A stretch of 38,293 bases of DNA, taken from positions 1 through 38,293 of the forward strand of contig CAIYEN010000159.1 in NCBI GenBank assembly GCA_903925205.1. The letters are read 5' to 3'. This DNA is from an uncultured Opitutia bacterium. Lineage in GTDB: Bacteria; Verrucomicrobiota; Verrucomicrobiia; Opitutales; UBA953. Every line of letters begins with the position of its first letter. The stretch's first letter is position 1. Positions 1 to 7,829 of the stretch are shown piece by piece. The position numbers and the translations under genes were made by a program. The notes below the pieces were generated by a model, which was given only the letters and a program-made list of their open reading frames with translations, was not told where the DNA came from and did no database searches.

Positions 1-2
1 AT

Positions 3-299
3 TACTTCAGCTATCGGGCGGAAAACAGTCGCCGCGAGTTCCGGGAACTCCTCCGGGAAGGCCGGACTTCCTTGCTCATCGGCTTGGTGTTCCTTGGGCT
101 CATGCTCCTCGCCCGTAGTTTGGTGCCGCCGTCAGGGATGTGGAGTGACTGGCTCCGGGAGGGCCTGACCATTAGCGGTTGGGTGGCCCTCTGGAAGCCG
201 ATCGACATTCACCTCTACCGCTGGTGGCCCGTCCGCCGGTTACGTCGCTTGCAGGACCGTTTGGCGGCCTGTCCGGTGGAGGTCGCCTTTGAGGCTTAA
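3..299 (+). CDS. 5'-truncated conserved membrane protein of unknown function
   Basis: The reading frame is open from the left edge of the window to a TAA at 297-299, so the true start lies outside. About 98 residues are visible. They begin with a charged, Arg-rich stretch (residues include RREFRELLREGR), then a hydrophobic helix (LLIGLVFLGLMLLARSLV), a short loop, a second less hydrophobic helix (GLTISGWVALWKPIDI) and a basic tail (RWWPVRRLRRLQDRL). This looks like a small integral membrane protein with two helices and cytosolic basic ends. I recall conserved bacterial hypotheticals with the same 'RTSLLIGL...GWVA.W.P' pattern, but no function is known to me. The internal ATG at 72 is unlikely to be the start because the pattern extends upstream of it. 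Confidence 0.7.
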   Translation, partial: YFSYRAENSRREFRELLREGRTSLLIGLVFLGLMLLARSLVPPSGMWSDWLREGLTISGWVALWKPIDIHLYRWWPVRRLRRLQDRLAACPVEVAFEA

Positions 300-405
300 C
301 CCGCCGAGGGCATTGCGTGAAATGCTGAGGAAAATCGCGAAATAACGATTTTTTTACGATGTGGCATTGACAGGGGGGAGTCCTGCCTCAATCCAAACCC
401 TTCGC

Positions 406-2184
406 ATGCAGAATTTCGCGAGCCAGTGCCTGGACCAGACCAAGGCCCTCCTCAAACTCAACTTAGGTTCCATCTCCGCCGATGGGTCGGTCACTCCCGT
501 CCCCGGCGAAGTTTCCCGCGCCGATGAGCCGGGCCACGCCGCCTTGGCCTTTGGCGAGTATTACCGAGCCACCGGTGAACTCACCTTAGACCGAAACAAC
601 ATCCCCGAGATTGTTGCCCGCACCATCACCGCCCAAGTCCGCCTCTCCCAGGGCTCCGACAATGGGATGGCGTTTGCCTGCCTCGGCTTGCTGGCCTTTG
701 GCCCAACCCGGGAACGTAACCCCGTCTGGGAAATCCTCGATGAGGCGACCCGTAACCTAATTGATGAGCGCTTGGCCGTCACGGGCGACCACCACGACCA
801 CGTCCAGGCCTTCGATATTGCCAAGGCGGTTTGTCGCTTCTCTTTTGGCCTGACTAAGAAAGACGAAACCGGTGCCCTCGTGGATCGCTTCGTCGACCGC
901 ATCACCGCCGCCTCCACCGGTGGCTTCCATGATGATGCGTCTCGTCAGTCTAACCCGGATAACTTGGGCGGGGCTTTCGACCTCTACGGTGTCGTCGCCC
1001 TGATTTTCATCCGGCAGGCACTCCAGTTGCACGCCAACATTCAGTTGCGTGACTCCAAGCTGCCGAAGCTCCGCACCCATGCGGAAAAGTACCTGCGCGT
1101 CATTCTCGAGACGGTCCGCGAGGACGGGCTCGGTTGGTCCTTTGGTCGTGGCATCGGCTCCTATGGTCAGATGCATTGCATCACCCTCTTGCTGCAGGCC
1201 CTGCGTGATCGCTGGATTGCCGTCGACAAGGAACCGCTTGCCCGCGACTTGGTCCGCCGTCTCTACGCACACTTCTTCACGACGTTCTTCGACGCCGAGC
1301 ACGGCCTCATCGTCATCCGCGACGGCGAACGCGATACCATCCCTGGCCACACCACGCGGATGGCGAACTTCGATGCCGCTCGCTACTTGTCTCAGTGGTC
1401 GCGCCTCGCCAAGACGGTGGGTGGCACCATGGACGTGTTCCGTCCCGCCTCCAAGCAGGCCGTTTGCCGCCTGTACTCGCTGGATAAGACCCCGCGCAAG
1501 GAACAGGGCCTGCTCTCCTATTCCGACCCGAATTCCGGTCTGCATATCGTGCTGCCAGTGATGTCCAACGGCTCGCACAAGTTCTCCGATTCGCTGGCCT
1601 TCCCGCACATGCCTGGGGTCATGGATTGGCCGGCTAATGTCTATACCTCCCCGTTCATTCCGGAATACACGATTGGCGACCGCGTCTACACCCCTTCCTT
1701 CTACGGCAAGAACCTGCAGGTGGCGATGGGCACCAAGGCGGGCACTTACCACTTCCGTTACGAACAGCCTGACCTCATCGATAAGGACGAAAAACTCTCG
1801 AGTGGGGTGGCGAGTCTGAAGGTCGATTGGGAGCTGAATGGTGGCCGCGTGGTTGGTCGCTTTACGCTGATCCCGAAGGCCGCGGTAACGTTAGAGAATT
1901 TCCGCTTGGTCCTCCCGATTGCAGCGACGCATTCGCGCATGACGCCCGGCAGCGCCTTAATCCTCGGTCCAGAATCGCACCGCTGTGAAGTCTTGAAGGA
2001 TGACTTCCATGGCGAATGGCTTGAGACCAAGGTCGTGAGCGAAGACCCCAAGCACCGCACCTGTTGGGGCAAGATGCATTTCTATCAAGTCCTCGAGCGC
2101 AATAAGCCCTTGGCCCTCCGCGTCGGGACGCCGTATGCCTTCGAGATTGCTTTCCAGCCGGACGTCATCCGCGCTGGCGGCTGA
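406..2184 (+). CDS. Unrecognised 592-aa protein, possible alpha/alpha-toroid plus beta-sandwich fold
   Basis: A long plus-strand frame uses codons like its neighbours and is clearly coding. I do not recognise the family. The first ~330 residues are helix-rich with repeated aromatic and Gly motifs (GWSFGRGIGSYGQ, GHTTRMANFDAARYL), which recalls the helical toroids of heparinase- or DUF2264-like carbohydrate-active proteins. The last ~200 residues look beta-rich. I see no signal peptide, so it should be cytosolic, which would be odd for a polysaccharide lyase. A GTG at 361 would add 15 residues. I prefer the ATG at 406 because a perfect TTGACA sits at 367-372, inside the longer version, although no good -10 follows it. 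An intrinsic terminator follows the stop. The toroid idea is inference only. Confidence 0.75.
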   Translation: MQNFASQCLDQTKALLKLNLGSISADGSVTPVPGEVSRADEPGHAALAFGEYYRATGELTLDRNNIPEIVARTITAQVRLSQGSDNGMAFACLGLLAFGPTRERNPVWEILDEATRNLIDERLAVTGDHHDHVQAFDIAKAVCRFSFGLTKKDETGALVDRFVDRITAASTGGFHDDASRQSNPDNLGGAFDLYGVVALIFIRQALQLHANIQLRDSKLPKLRTHAEKYLRVILETVREDGLGWSFGRGIGSYGQMHCITLLLQALRDRWIAVDKEPLARDLVRRLYAHFFTTFFDAEHGLIVIRDGERDTIPGHTTRMANFDAARYLSQWSRLAKTVGGTMDVFRPASKQAVCRLYSLDKTPRKEQGLLSYSDPNSGLHIVLPVMSNGSHKFSDSLAFPHMPGVMDWPANVYTSPFIPEYTIGDRVYTPSFYGKNLQVAMGTKAGTYHFRYEQPDLIDKDEKLSSGVASLKVDWELNGGRVVGRFTLIPKAAVTLENFRLVLPIAATHSRMTPGSALILGPESHRCEVLKDDFHGEWLETKVVSEDPKHRTCWGKMHFYQVLERNKPLALRVGTPYAFEIAFQPDVIRAGG

Positions 2185-2205
2185 GCGCTGGGTTCGCTGG
2201 CGATT

Positions 2206-2235
2206 AAGGCTTCGGGCGAGCTCGAGGCCTTTTTT
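2206..2235 (+). terminator. Rho-independent terminator after the 406-2184 gene
   Basis: The stem AAGGCTTCG (2206-2214) pairs with CGAGGCCTT (2223-2231) through one G-U wobble, around an 8-base loop. A run of six T follows (2230-2235). It lies 22 bases past the stop codon and 69 bases before metG, so it separates the two transcription units. Confidence 0.75.
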
Positions 2236-2303
2236 GTGCCCATTCCGAGTCCCTTCAGGGTTGTCCTACGGGGCCCCTACTCCCTAGGCTAGGCGACTCC
2301 GCA

Positions 2304-3845
2304 ATGCCGCGTCCGTTCTACATCACCACCGCCATCGATTATGCGAATGGCGCCCCTCACCTCGGTCATGCCTATGAAAAAGTCCTCGCGGACGTCTTGG
2401 CACGTCACCACCGCATGTTGGGTGATAATGTCTACTTCCTGACGGGCCTCGATGAGCATGGCCAGAAGGTCCAACAGACCGCCCAGAAGCGCCAGATTGA
2501 GCCCCAGGCTTTAGTCGACGAAGTTGCCGCCGTTTTTCAACAGATGCTCGGCCTCCTGAACATCTCCCACGACGACTATATCCGGACCACCGAGCCCCGC
2601 CATAAGGTGGTGGTGCAAGACTTCCTACAACAGCTCTTCGACAAGGGGCTGATTTTTAAGGCGACTAAGTCGGGCTGGTACTCCGTGCGCCAAGAGCAGT
2701 TTCTGAGCGATAAAGATCGCGACGCCGAAGGCAACTGGCCCGCCCTCTTCGGCGAAGTCACCCAGACGACCGAAGAGAACTACTACTTCAAGCTCTCCCA
2801 GTTCCAGCCGTGGCTCATCGAGCACCTCAAGGATAACCCGGACTTCATCAATCCGGCCCACCGCCGCAAACAGGTCCTCGAGTTCCTCAAGGAACCGCTG
2901 AACGACCTCTGTATCTCGCGCCCGAAGTCGCGGCTGACTTGGGGGATTGAACTACCGTTCGATCGCGACTTCGTGACCTATGTCTGGTTCGACGCGTTGA
3001 CCAACTACTACTCAGCGGTGGTCGATAAGGGCCGCTGGCCCGCCGACATGCATGTCATCGGCAAGGATATCCTCTCGCCGCCGCATGCGGTCTATTGGCC
3101 CTGCATGCTGAAGGCGCTCGATATCGCCACGCCGAAGCAGCTGTTGGTCCATGGCTGGTGGACGCTGAACGGCTCCAAGGCCTCCAAGAGTGATGGCAAT
3201 GCTACTGATAGCCTGAGCTTCGCACAGAAGTTCGGCACGGATGCCTTCCGTTATTACCTCTGTCGCGAGATGGTCGTCGGCGAGGATGCGGATTTCTCAT
3301 CCCTTAACTTTGCGCAGCGCTACAAGGCTGACCTTGGCCACAACCTCGGCAATCTCGTCAATCGCCTCCTCAATATGGTCGGTCGTAACTACGCTGGGAC
3401 GGTGCCGGCGCCAGGGGCCGATGAAGAGCTGGAACAGAATCTTCGGAAGCTGTGGACGGAGACCGAACGCAAGTTCTTCGCCTATTTTGCCGAGGCGCAA
3501 ATCAGCCATGCCTTGGAAGCGCTCTGGGTCTTCGTCAGCGCCATGAACGCCTATATCGAGGCCCGCGCTCCGTGGAAGCTCGCCAAGTCAGCGGATGCAG
3601 CGGATCGGGCTCGCCTTGATTCCTGCCTCGCCCACGTCGCCGAAGGCCTCCGTCTCACGGCCACCGTCCTGACGCCGGTGATGCCCCAGACCTGCGAGCA
3701 ACTGCTCGTCAATATCGGCCTGCCCACTGCTACCAGCTTTGCGTCCGTCCGCGCTTGGTCGACGGTCTGCACCGGTGCCAAGGTGGCCGAGAAGTGCATC
3801 CTATTCCCTCCGCTGGAAGAGCCGGAAGCTCCCGCCAAGGCCTAA
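2304..3845 (+). CDS. metG: Methionyl-tRNA synthetase, short form without the zinc cysteines
   Basis: This enzyme charges tRNA-Met with methionine in the cytosol. The class I signature HLGH is at residues 19-22 and the KMSKS equivalent KASKS is at 292-296. FYITTAIDYANGAPHLG and YVWFDALTNYYSA are typical of MetG. The protein is 513 residues long, with the catalytic core and anticodon-binding helical domain but no C-terminal Trbp111 tRNA-binding domain. In the connective-peptide region, where many MetG proteins have CxxC knuckles, this one reads YSVRQEQF and lacks cysteines, so it belongs to the zinc-free type. A possible promoter (TTGTCC at 2261, TAGGCT at 2285) lies upstream. No clear Shine-Dalgarno sequence precedes the ATG. 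It heads a run with menF, dtd and hisF. Confidence 0.97.
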   Translation: MPRPFYITTAIDYANGAPHLGHAYEKVLADVLARHHRMLGDNVYFLTGLDEHGQKVQQTAQKRQIEPQALVDEVAAVFQQMLGLLNISHDDYIRTTEPRHKVVVQDFLQQLFDKGLIFKATKSGWYSVRQEQFLSDKDRDAEGNWPALFGEVTQTTEENYYFKLSQFQPWLIEHLKDNPDFINPAHRRKQVLEFLKEPLNDLCISRPKSRLTWGIELPFDRDFVTYVWFDALTNYYSAVVDKGRWPADMHVIGKDILSPPHAVYWPCMLKALDIATPKQLLVHGWWTLNGSKASKSDGNATDSLSFAQKFGTDAFRYYLCREMVVGEDADFSSLNFAQRYKADLGHNLGNLVNRLLNMVGRNYAGTVPAPGADEELEQNLRKLWTETERKFFAYFAEAQISHALEALWVFVSAMNAYIEARAPWKLAKSADAADRARLDSCLAHVAEGLRLTATVLTPVMPQTCEQLLVNIGLPTATSFASVRAWSTVCTGAKVAEKCILFPPLEEPEAPAKA

Positions 3846-3852
3846 CCTCACC

Positions 3853-5193
3853 GTGGCCATCCTCACTTCCGATGACCTTTGGGTCGCCTTGAGCGAGGCG
3901 GAACAGGCCCGTCAAGGGGAAGGCTTTGTCTGCTGTAGTTTTCAGGTTCCGGAACTCGATCCACTGGCGGTCTTGGAGTCGCTCGATGAGCCCGCGCCAC
4001 GCGGCTACTTTGAAAATCCGTCCCGTCGGCGTGCCCATGCCGCCGCGAGCCCGCTGACCGAATGGAGTGGCGTTGGTCCGCAGCGCTTCGAGCAGGCCGA
4101 CCGCTGGCTGCGTGACCTGTACGCAATGCTTACCTGCGTGGGGGGCGTACCCCGGGTCATCGCAACGTTCCCCTTCTATCCTGGCGAGCAGGATGGTGCA
4201 CAAAAGGCGCGGCTCTTCCTGCCGGCTTGGCAGGTGGTGACGGAGGATGGCGTGACGACCGTGACCTTGGCTGATAAGGCGACTCCTGGTTGCGCCGCCC
4301 GCTTGGCGATCCGCGCGGAACAGTTCCGTCGATTCAACTATCGTCCCGCCACGGCCGCGGTCCGTGCTCCGGTCCCGACCGTCTTGAGTGAGGTCGGCGG
4401 TAATTGGTTTCCCCAAGCGGTCCAACGTGCCACCGAGCTTATCAAGGAAGGTTCCTTTGAAAAGATAGTGCTCACCCGTGCCTTTGATTGGCGTCGGTCG
4501 GAGCCGTTCAATGCTTACGCGACGCTCCACCGTCTGCGTCGGGCAAATCCGCCGTGCCACGTCTATTTGGTGGACGAGCCCGAGGGTGCTTTGGTCGGGG
4601 CCACTCCGGAAACCTTGCTTTCGCTTTTTGACGGTGAAGTCCGTTCCGAGGCCGTCGCGGGTACGACCCGTCGTGGTGAGTCTGCTTCGGAAGACGCCAG
4701 TCTCGCGGAAGCCCTGCTGGCTAGTGATAAGGACCAGCGTGAACACGGTGCCGTCACCGCCTCGATTCTCCGTCGCTTGCGCATGGTCGGGGTGCTGGCC
4801 GCGACCTCCCGCGGGGCGGAGTTGCTCCGGCTTGGAAACGTCATGCACCTGCGCACGCCGATTGTGGGCACCATGCCAGCCGACCGCCGTTTCTTGGAAG
4901 TCGCGGGCGAACTCCATCCGACGCCCGCAGTGGGTGGTAAGCCGCGCGATCTCGCCCTGCCCTTCATTCCTGGTTTCGAACCCCACAACCGCGGACTCTA
5001 CACCGGGGCCGTGGGGTGGGTCGGGGCTGATGGCCTCACGGGGAAACTCTTCGTCGCCCTGCGTTGCGCCCGCCTCAAGGGCAACGTCGCCCGGGCGTTT
5101 GCGGGTGCGGGTATCGTTGAAGGCTCTGATCCGGCTTCGGAATCCGCGGAAACGGAAATGAAGCTGCGGACGATTCTCGAGGCTTTGACTTAA
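3853..5193 (+). CDS. menF: Isochorismate synthase (MenF/EntC family)
   Basis: The enzyme isomerises chorismate to isochorismate, the first committed step to menaquinone (or to a siderophore or salicylate). Family motifs are present in order: FEKIVLTRAFDW, GATPETLLSLF, AVAGTTRRG, EHGAVTASILRRL, MHLRTPIVG, LHPTPAVGGKP and RGLYTGAVGW. The last two hold chorismate- and Mg-binding residues. The frame is open into metG, but that extension does not look like the family, so I place the start at the GTG at 3853, 7 bases after the metG stop, giving 446 aa. No other menaquinone or siderophore gene is visible, so the pathway assignment (menaquinone) is inference. Dtd starts 2 bases after its stop, so translation is probably coupled. 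Confidence 0.9.
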   Translation: MAILTSDDLWVALSEAEQARQGEGFVCCSFQVPELDPLAVLESLDEPAPRGYFENPSRRRAHAAASPLTEWSGVGPQRFEQADRWLRDLYAMLTCVGGVPRVIATFPFYPGEQDGAQKARLFLPAWQVVTEDGVTTVTLADKATPGCAARLAIRAEQFRRFNYRPATAAVRAPVPTVLSEVGGNWFPQAVQRATELIKEGSFEKIVLTRAFDWRRSEPFNAYATLHRLRRANPPCHVYLVDEPEGALVGATPETLLSLFDGEVRSEAVAGTTRRGESASEDASLAEALLASDKDQREHGAVTASILRRLRMVGVLAATSRGAELLRLGNVMHLRTPIVGTMPADRRFLEVAGELHPTPAVGGKPRDLALPFIPGFEPHNRGLYTGAVGWVGADGLTGKLFVALRCARLKGNVARAFAGAGIVEGSDPASESAETEMKLRTILEALT

Positions 5194-5195
5194 GC

Positions 5196-5633
5196 ATGGT
5201 CGTGGTTGTCCAACGTGTCCGGAGTGCCTCCGTCGCGGTGGCCGGGGAAACCGTGGGGCAGATTGGGCGGGGTTACCTGCTCTTGGTTGGGATTGGTAAG
5301 GAGGATACTGCCGCCGAGGTGCAACGCCTGGTCGCGCAAGTGTCCAAGGTGCGACTGATGGAAGATTCCGAAGGCAAGATGGGCTTGGCGATTAAGGACG
5401 CTGCGGGGGCGGTTCTCGCCGTTAGCCAGTTCACCCTATTGGCTGACTTCTCGAAGGGGAACCGACCTTCCTTTAACCACGCCGCTAAGCCGGAGGTGGC
5501 TAAGCCTTTATTCGACCTCTTTGTTCAACAGCTCAGCACGGAACTGGGCCAACCCATTCCGACGGGCGTCTTTGGGGCCGACATGCAGGTTTCCCTCGTG
5601 AACGATGGCCCGGTCACGGTAGTGCTTTACTAA
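5196..5633 (+). CDS. dtd: D-aminoacyl-tRNA deacylase
   Basis: Dtd hydrolyses D-amino acids (and glycine mischarged on tRNA-Ala) from tRNA, protecting translation. The 145-residue length is standard. The catalytic SQFTL motif ([11 protein letters not shown]) and the C-terminal NDGPVT motif ([11 protein letters not shown]), which carries the cross-subunit Gly-Pro, are both intact. [14 protein letters not shown] is also typical. Start choice is simple: ATG two bases after the menF stop. The pairing with metG in one run groups two tRNA-charging quality functions. Confidence 0.96.
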   Translation: MVVVVQRVRSASVAVAGETVGQIGRGYLLLVGIGKEDTAAEVQRLVAQVSKVRLMEDSEGKMGLAIKDAAGAVLAVSQFTLLADFSKGNRPSFNHAAKPEVAKPLFDLFVQQLSTELGQPIPTGVFGADMQVSLVNDGPVTVVLY

Positions 5634-5666
5634 ACCTGCCGTTTTCCTACCCCTCTAGGCCTCGCC

Positions 5667-6425
5667 ATGCTTTCCGTCCGTATCATCCCCTGCCTCGATG
5701 TCCATGGCGGCCGCGTGGTTAAGGGCGTCAAGTTTGCGGAACTCCGCGATGCCGGCGACCCGGTGGCCGTGGCGGCCGCGTACGAAAAGCAAGGGGCCGA
5801 CGAACTTGTTTTCTTGGACATCACCGCTTCCAGCGATGAACGTAAGACGATGGTCGACGTGGTCGAGCGCACGGCCGACCAGGTCTTCATGCCCCTAACC
5901 GTCGGCGGTGGCCTGCGTTCGGTGGAGGATATCCGCACGATGCTCAACGCGGGGGCCGATAAAGTTTCGCTCAATACGTCGGCGGTCAAGGACCCTAACC
6001 TCGTGTTGGAGGCCGCCCGTAAATTCGGCAGCCAATGCATCGTCGTCGCCATTGACGCCAAGCAAGTTGCCCCCGGCCAGTGGGAAGTCTTCACGCACGG
6101 GGGCCGTAACGCCACGGGCATGGATGCCATCGCCTGGGCCCGGCAAGTGCATGGACTCGGTGCGGGCGAAATCCTCCTGACCAGTATGGACCGCGACGGC
6201 ACGGCGGCCGGTTACGATGTGCCGCTGAACCGGGCCGTCTCGGATGCGGTCGAAGTGCCCGTCATCGCTTCCGGTGGGGCCGGTAATCTCGAGCACTTAG
6301 CGCAAGTCCTGAAGGACGGCCGCGCCAGTGCGGTCCTAGCGGCCAGTATCTTTCACTTTGGCACCTTCACGGTGAAGCAAGCGAAAGAATACCTGCGCAC
6401 CGCTGGCTTACCGGTCCGACTCTAA
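5667..6425 (+). CDS. hisF: Imidazole glycerol phosphate synthase, cyclase subunit HisF
   Basis: HisF uses ammonia from HisH to turn PRFAR into imidazole glycerol phosphate and AICAR, linking histidine and purine synthesis. The N-terminus ([15 protein letters not shown]) is diagnostic, and both catalytic aspartates fall at the canonical positions: Asp11 and Asp130. The beta/alpha-barrel phosphate-binding motifs (VGGGLRS, ASGGAG) are present and the 252-residue length is normal. HisH is not in the window, and hisC lies 6 kb away on the other strand, so histidine genes are dispersed. It follows dtd by 33 bases. A TAGGCC element ends 5 bases before the ATG, so a separate promoter is possible but weakly supported. 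Confidence 0.97.
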   Translation: MLSVRIIPCLDVHGGRVVKGVKFAELRDAGDPVAVAAAYEKQGADELVFLDITASSDERKTMVDVVERTADQVFMPLTVGGGLRSVEDIRTMLNAGADKVSLNTSAVKDPNLVLEAARKFGSQCIVVAIDAKQVAPGQWEVFTHGGRNATGMDAIAWARQVHGLGAGEILLTSMDRDGTAAGYDVPLNRAVSDAVEVPVIASGGAGNLEHLAQVLKDGRASAVLAASIFHFGTFTVKQAKEYLRTAGLPVRL

Positions 6426-6434
6426 GCGCCGGGC

Positions 6435-7748
6435 TTAGGCTGGGCGCGGGAGCGCTTTGGGCATCACCAAGATCTTATCGAGCCGGTGGTTGTCCATATC
6501 GATGACCTCAAAAATCATGCCGAGGGCTTCGACCCGATCGCCTTCTTTGGGGATTCGTCCCAGGGAGCGCATCACGAAGCCGGCGACGGTGGTGAAGTGC
6601 CCCGTCCCTTCACCTGGGAAGCGTCCCATCAAGCCCGTATGCTCCCGGAAGTCTTCGAGCGAAACAACGGCATCGACCAGCCAGCTGCCGTCTTCGCGCC
6701 GGCGGACGGGCTTGGCTTGGGAGATCGGTGAGCCCTCATTGGGGAGTTCGCCGACCACCGACTCGAGCACGTCGTTGAGGGTGACGACCCCACGCACGCG
6801 ACCAAATTCATCGACGACCAGTGCCATATGAATCTTATCTTTGCGGAATTTCTCCAGCAATTGCGTCGCGGTGTTATGGGGCGTGACGGTGGGGGCTTCG
6901 GTGAGCACGTCTTTGATTGAAGCCGAGCCAGCCAAGGACAGGTTAGCCCAGAGGCGTTTGACGGAGACGACGCCGAGAGGCTTGTCCGGCGAGTCTTGAA
7001 AGACGGGGAACCACGTGTGCCCAGAGGCGACAATTTTCCGCCAGTTAATCTCTTCGGGGTCGGCGAGGTTGAGCCAGACGACGCGATTGCTCGGCGTCAT
7101 GAGTTGTTCGGCGGTGGTGCCATCCATTGCCAACGCCCCATGCACCATGCGGTGTTCGGAGGCATGCAGCACGCCCGAGGCCATGCCTTGGTCGACCATC
7201 ATGCGAAGTTCATCTTCCGACATGGAGTCTTCCGGCGCCCGTCGCCGACCGAAGAGACCCAGCACGAGGTCGGCCGCAAAGCTCAAGGTACTGACCAACG
7301 GGGAGGCCAACCAGGCCAGCCAAGCCATCGGACGCGCTAAGAGCACGGCGAGTTTCTCGGGATTCGTCAGGCCGATACGCTTGGGGACGATTTCCGCGCA
7401 GATAATCGTCAGCGAGCCGATGCAAAACGAGACTAAGGCACGTGACGTCGGCTCCGCATTTTCGACCAACCAAGGGAACGGGAGTTTTTGGAGATAGGGC
7501 GCGAAGGCCATCGCCAAGGGGGCGCCGCCATAGGTGGCGGCGATGATGCTGCCGAAAGTGAGCCCAACCTGGACGGTGGAGAGGAACTTCGAGGGATTCG
7601 CCAGTAGCTCCAAAGCTTTCTGCGCACCCTTGCTGCCTTGTTCTGCCAAGCGCGCCAGCCGACGACGATTGGAAGAGACCAAGGACATCTCCGCCAACTC
7701 AAAGAAGGCGATCAATGACCAACAGATGGCTAGAAGAAGGAATTCCAC
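6435..7748 (-). CDS. CNNM/CorC family membrane protein (DUF21, two CBS, CorC_HlyC domains)
   Basis: This is a hemolysin-C/CorC-like protein, a family linked to Mg/Co homeostasis or efflux. The N-terminal ~190 residues form a DUF21/CNNM membrane domain (FFELAEMSLVSSNRRRL, GSKGAQKALELLANPSKFLSTVQVG is split around it). It continues with a CBS pair (MTPSNRVVWL; IHMALVVDEFGRVRGVVTLND) and a C-terminal CorC_HlyC domain (TVAGFVMRSLGRIPKEGD). A TTG at 7763 would add five residues; I prefer the GTG at 7748, which gives MEFLLLAICW, the usual family N-terminus. It is transcribed divergently from nadB, with both 5' regions in the 81-base gap. Its stop lies 9 bases from the convergent hisF stop. Confidence 0.92.
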   Translation of the reverse strand: MEFLLLAICWSLIAFFELAEMSLVSSNRRRLARLAEQGSKGAQKALELLANPSKFLSTVQVGLTFGSIIAATYGGAPLAMAFAPYLQKLPFPWLVENAEPTSRALVSFCIGSLTIICAEIVPKRIGLTNPEKLAVLLARPMAWLAWLASPLVSTLSFAADLVLGLFGRRRAPEDSMSEDELRMMVDQGMASGVLHASEHRMVHGALAMDGTTAEQLMTPSNRVVWLNLADPEEINWRKIVASGHTWFPVFQDSPDKPLGVVSVKRLWANLSLAGSASIKDVLTEAPTVTPHNTATQLLEKFRKDKIHMALVVDEFGRVRGVVTLNDVLESVVGELPNEGSPISQAKPVRRREDGSWLVDAVVSLEDFREHTGLMGRFPGEGTGHFTTVAGFVMRSLGRIPKEGDRVEALGMIFEVIDMDNHRLDKILVMPKALPRPA

Positions 7749-7829
7749 GTGCTTTGGACACAAAACTACCGAAGTGCATCCGTCAAATCTCGCTTGTTGC
7801 CTGCCCCTGAAGCGGTAGGTTTAGCCCTA

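Noticed and set aside
367-395. TTGACA as a full promoter for the 406 gene
   Set aside because: The -35 is perfect but the -10 candidate (AATCCA) matches only 2 of 6; kept only as a hint for the start choice.
757-1752. Long minus-strand open frame (331 codons) opposite the 406-2184 gene
   Set aside because: It mirrors the codon pattern of the plus-strand gene, gives a low-complexity Gly/Val/Arg-rich product with no motif, and would be wholly nested. High G+C creates such shadows.
3730-4986. Minus-strand open frame of 418 codons opposite menF
   Set aside because: The product has no recognisable motif, while the opposite strand encodes a clear isochorismate synthase.
6426-6447. GCGCC/GGCGC stem between hisF and corC
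   Set aside because: Only five base pairs with a long loop and no T run on either strand; not called a terminator.
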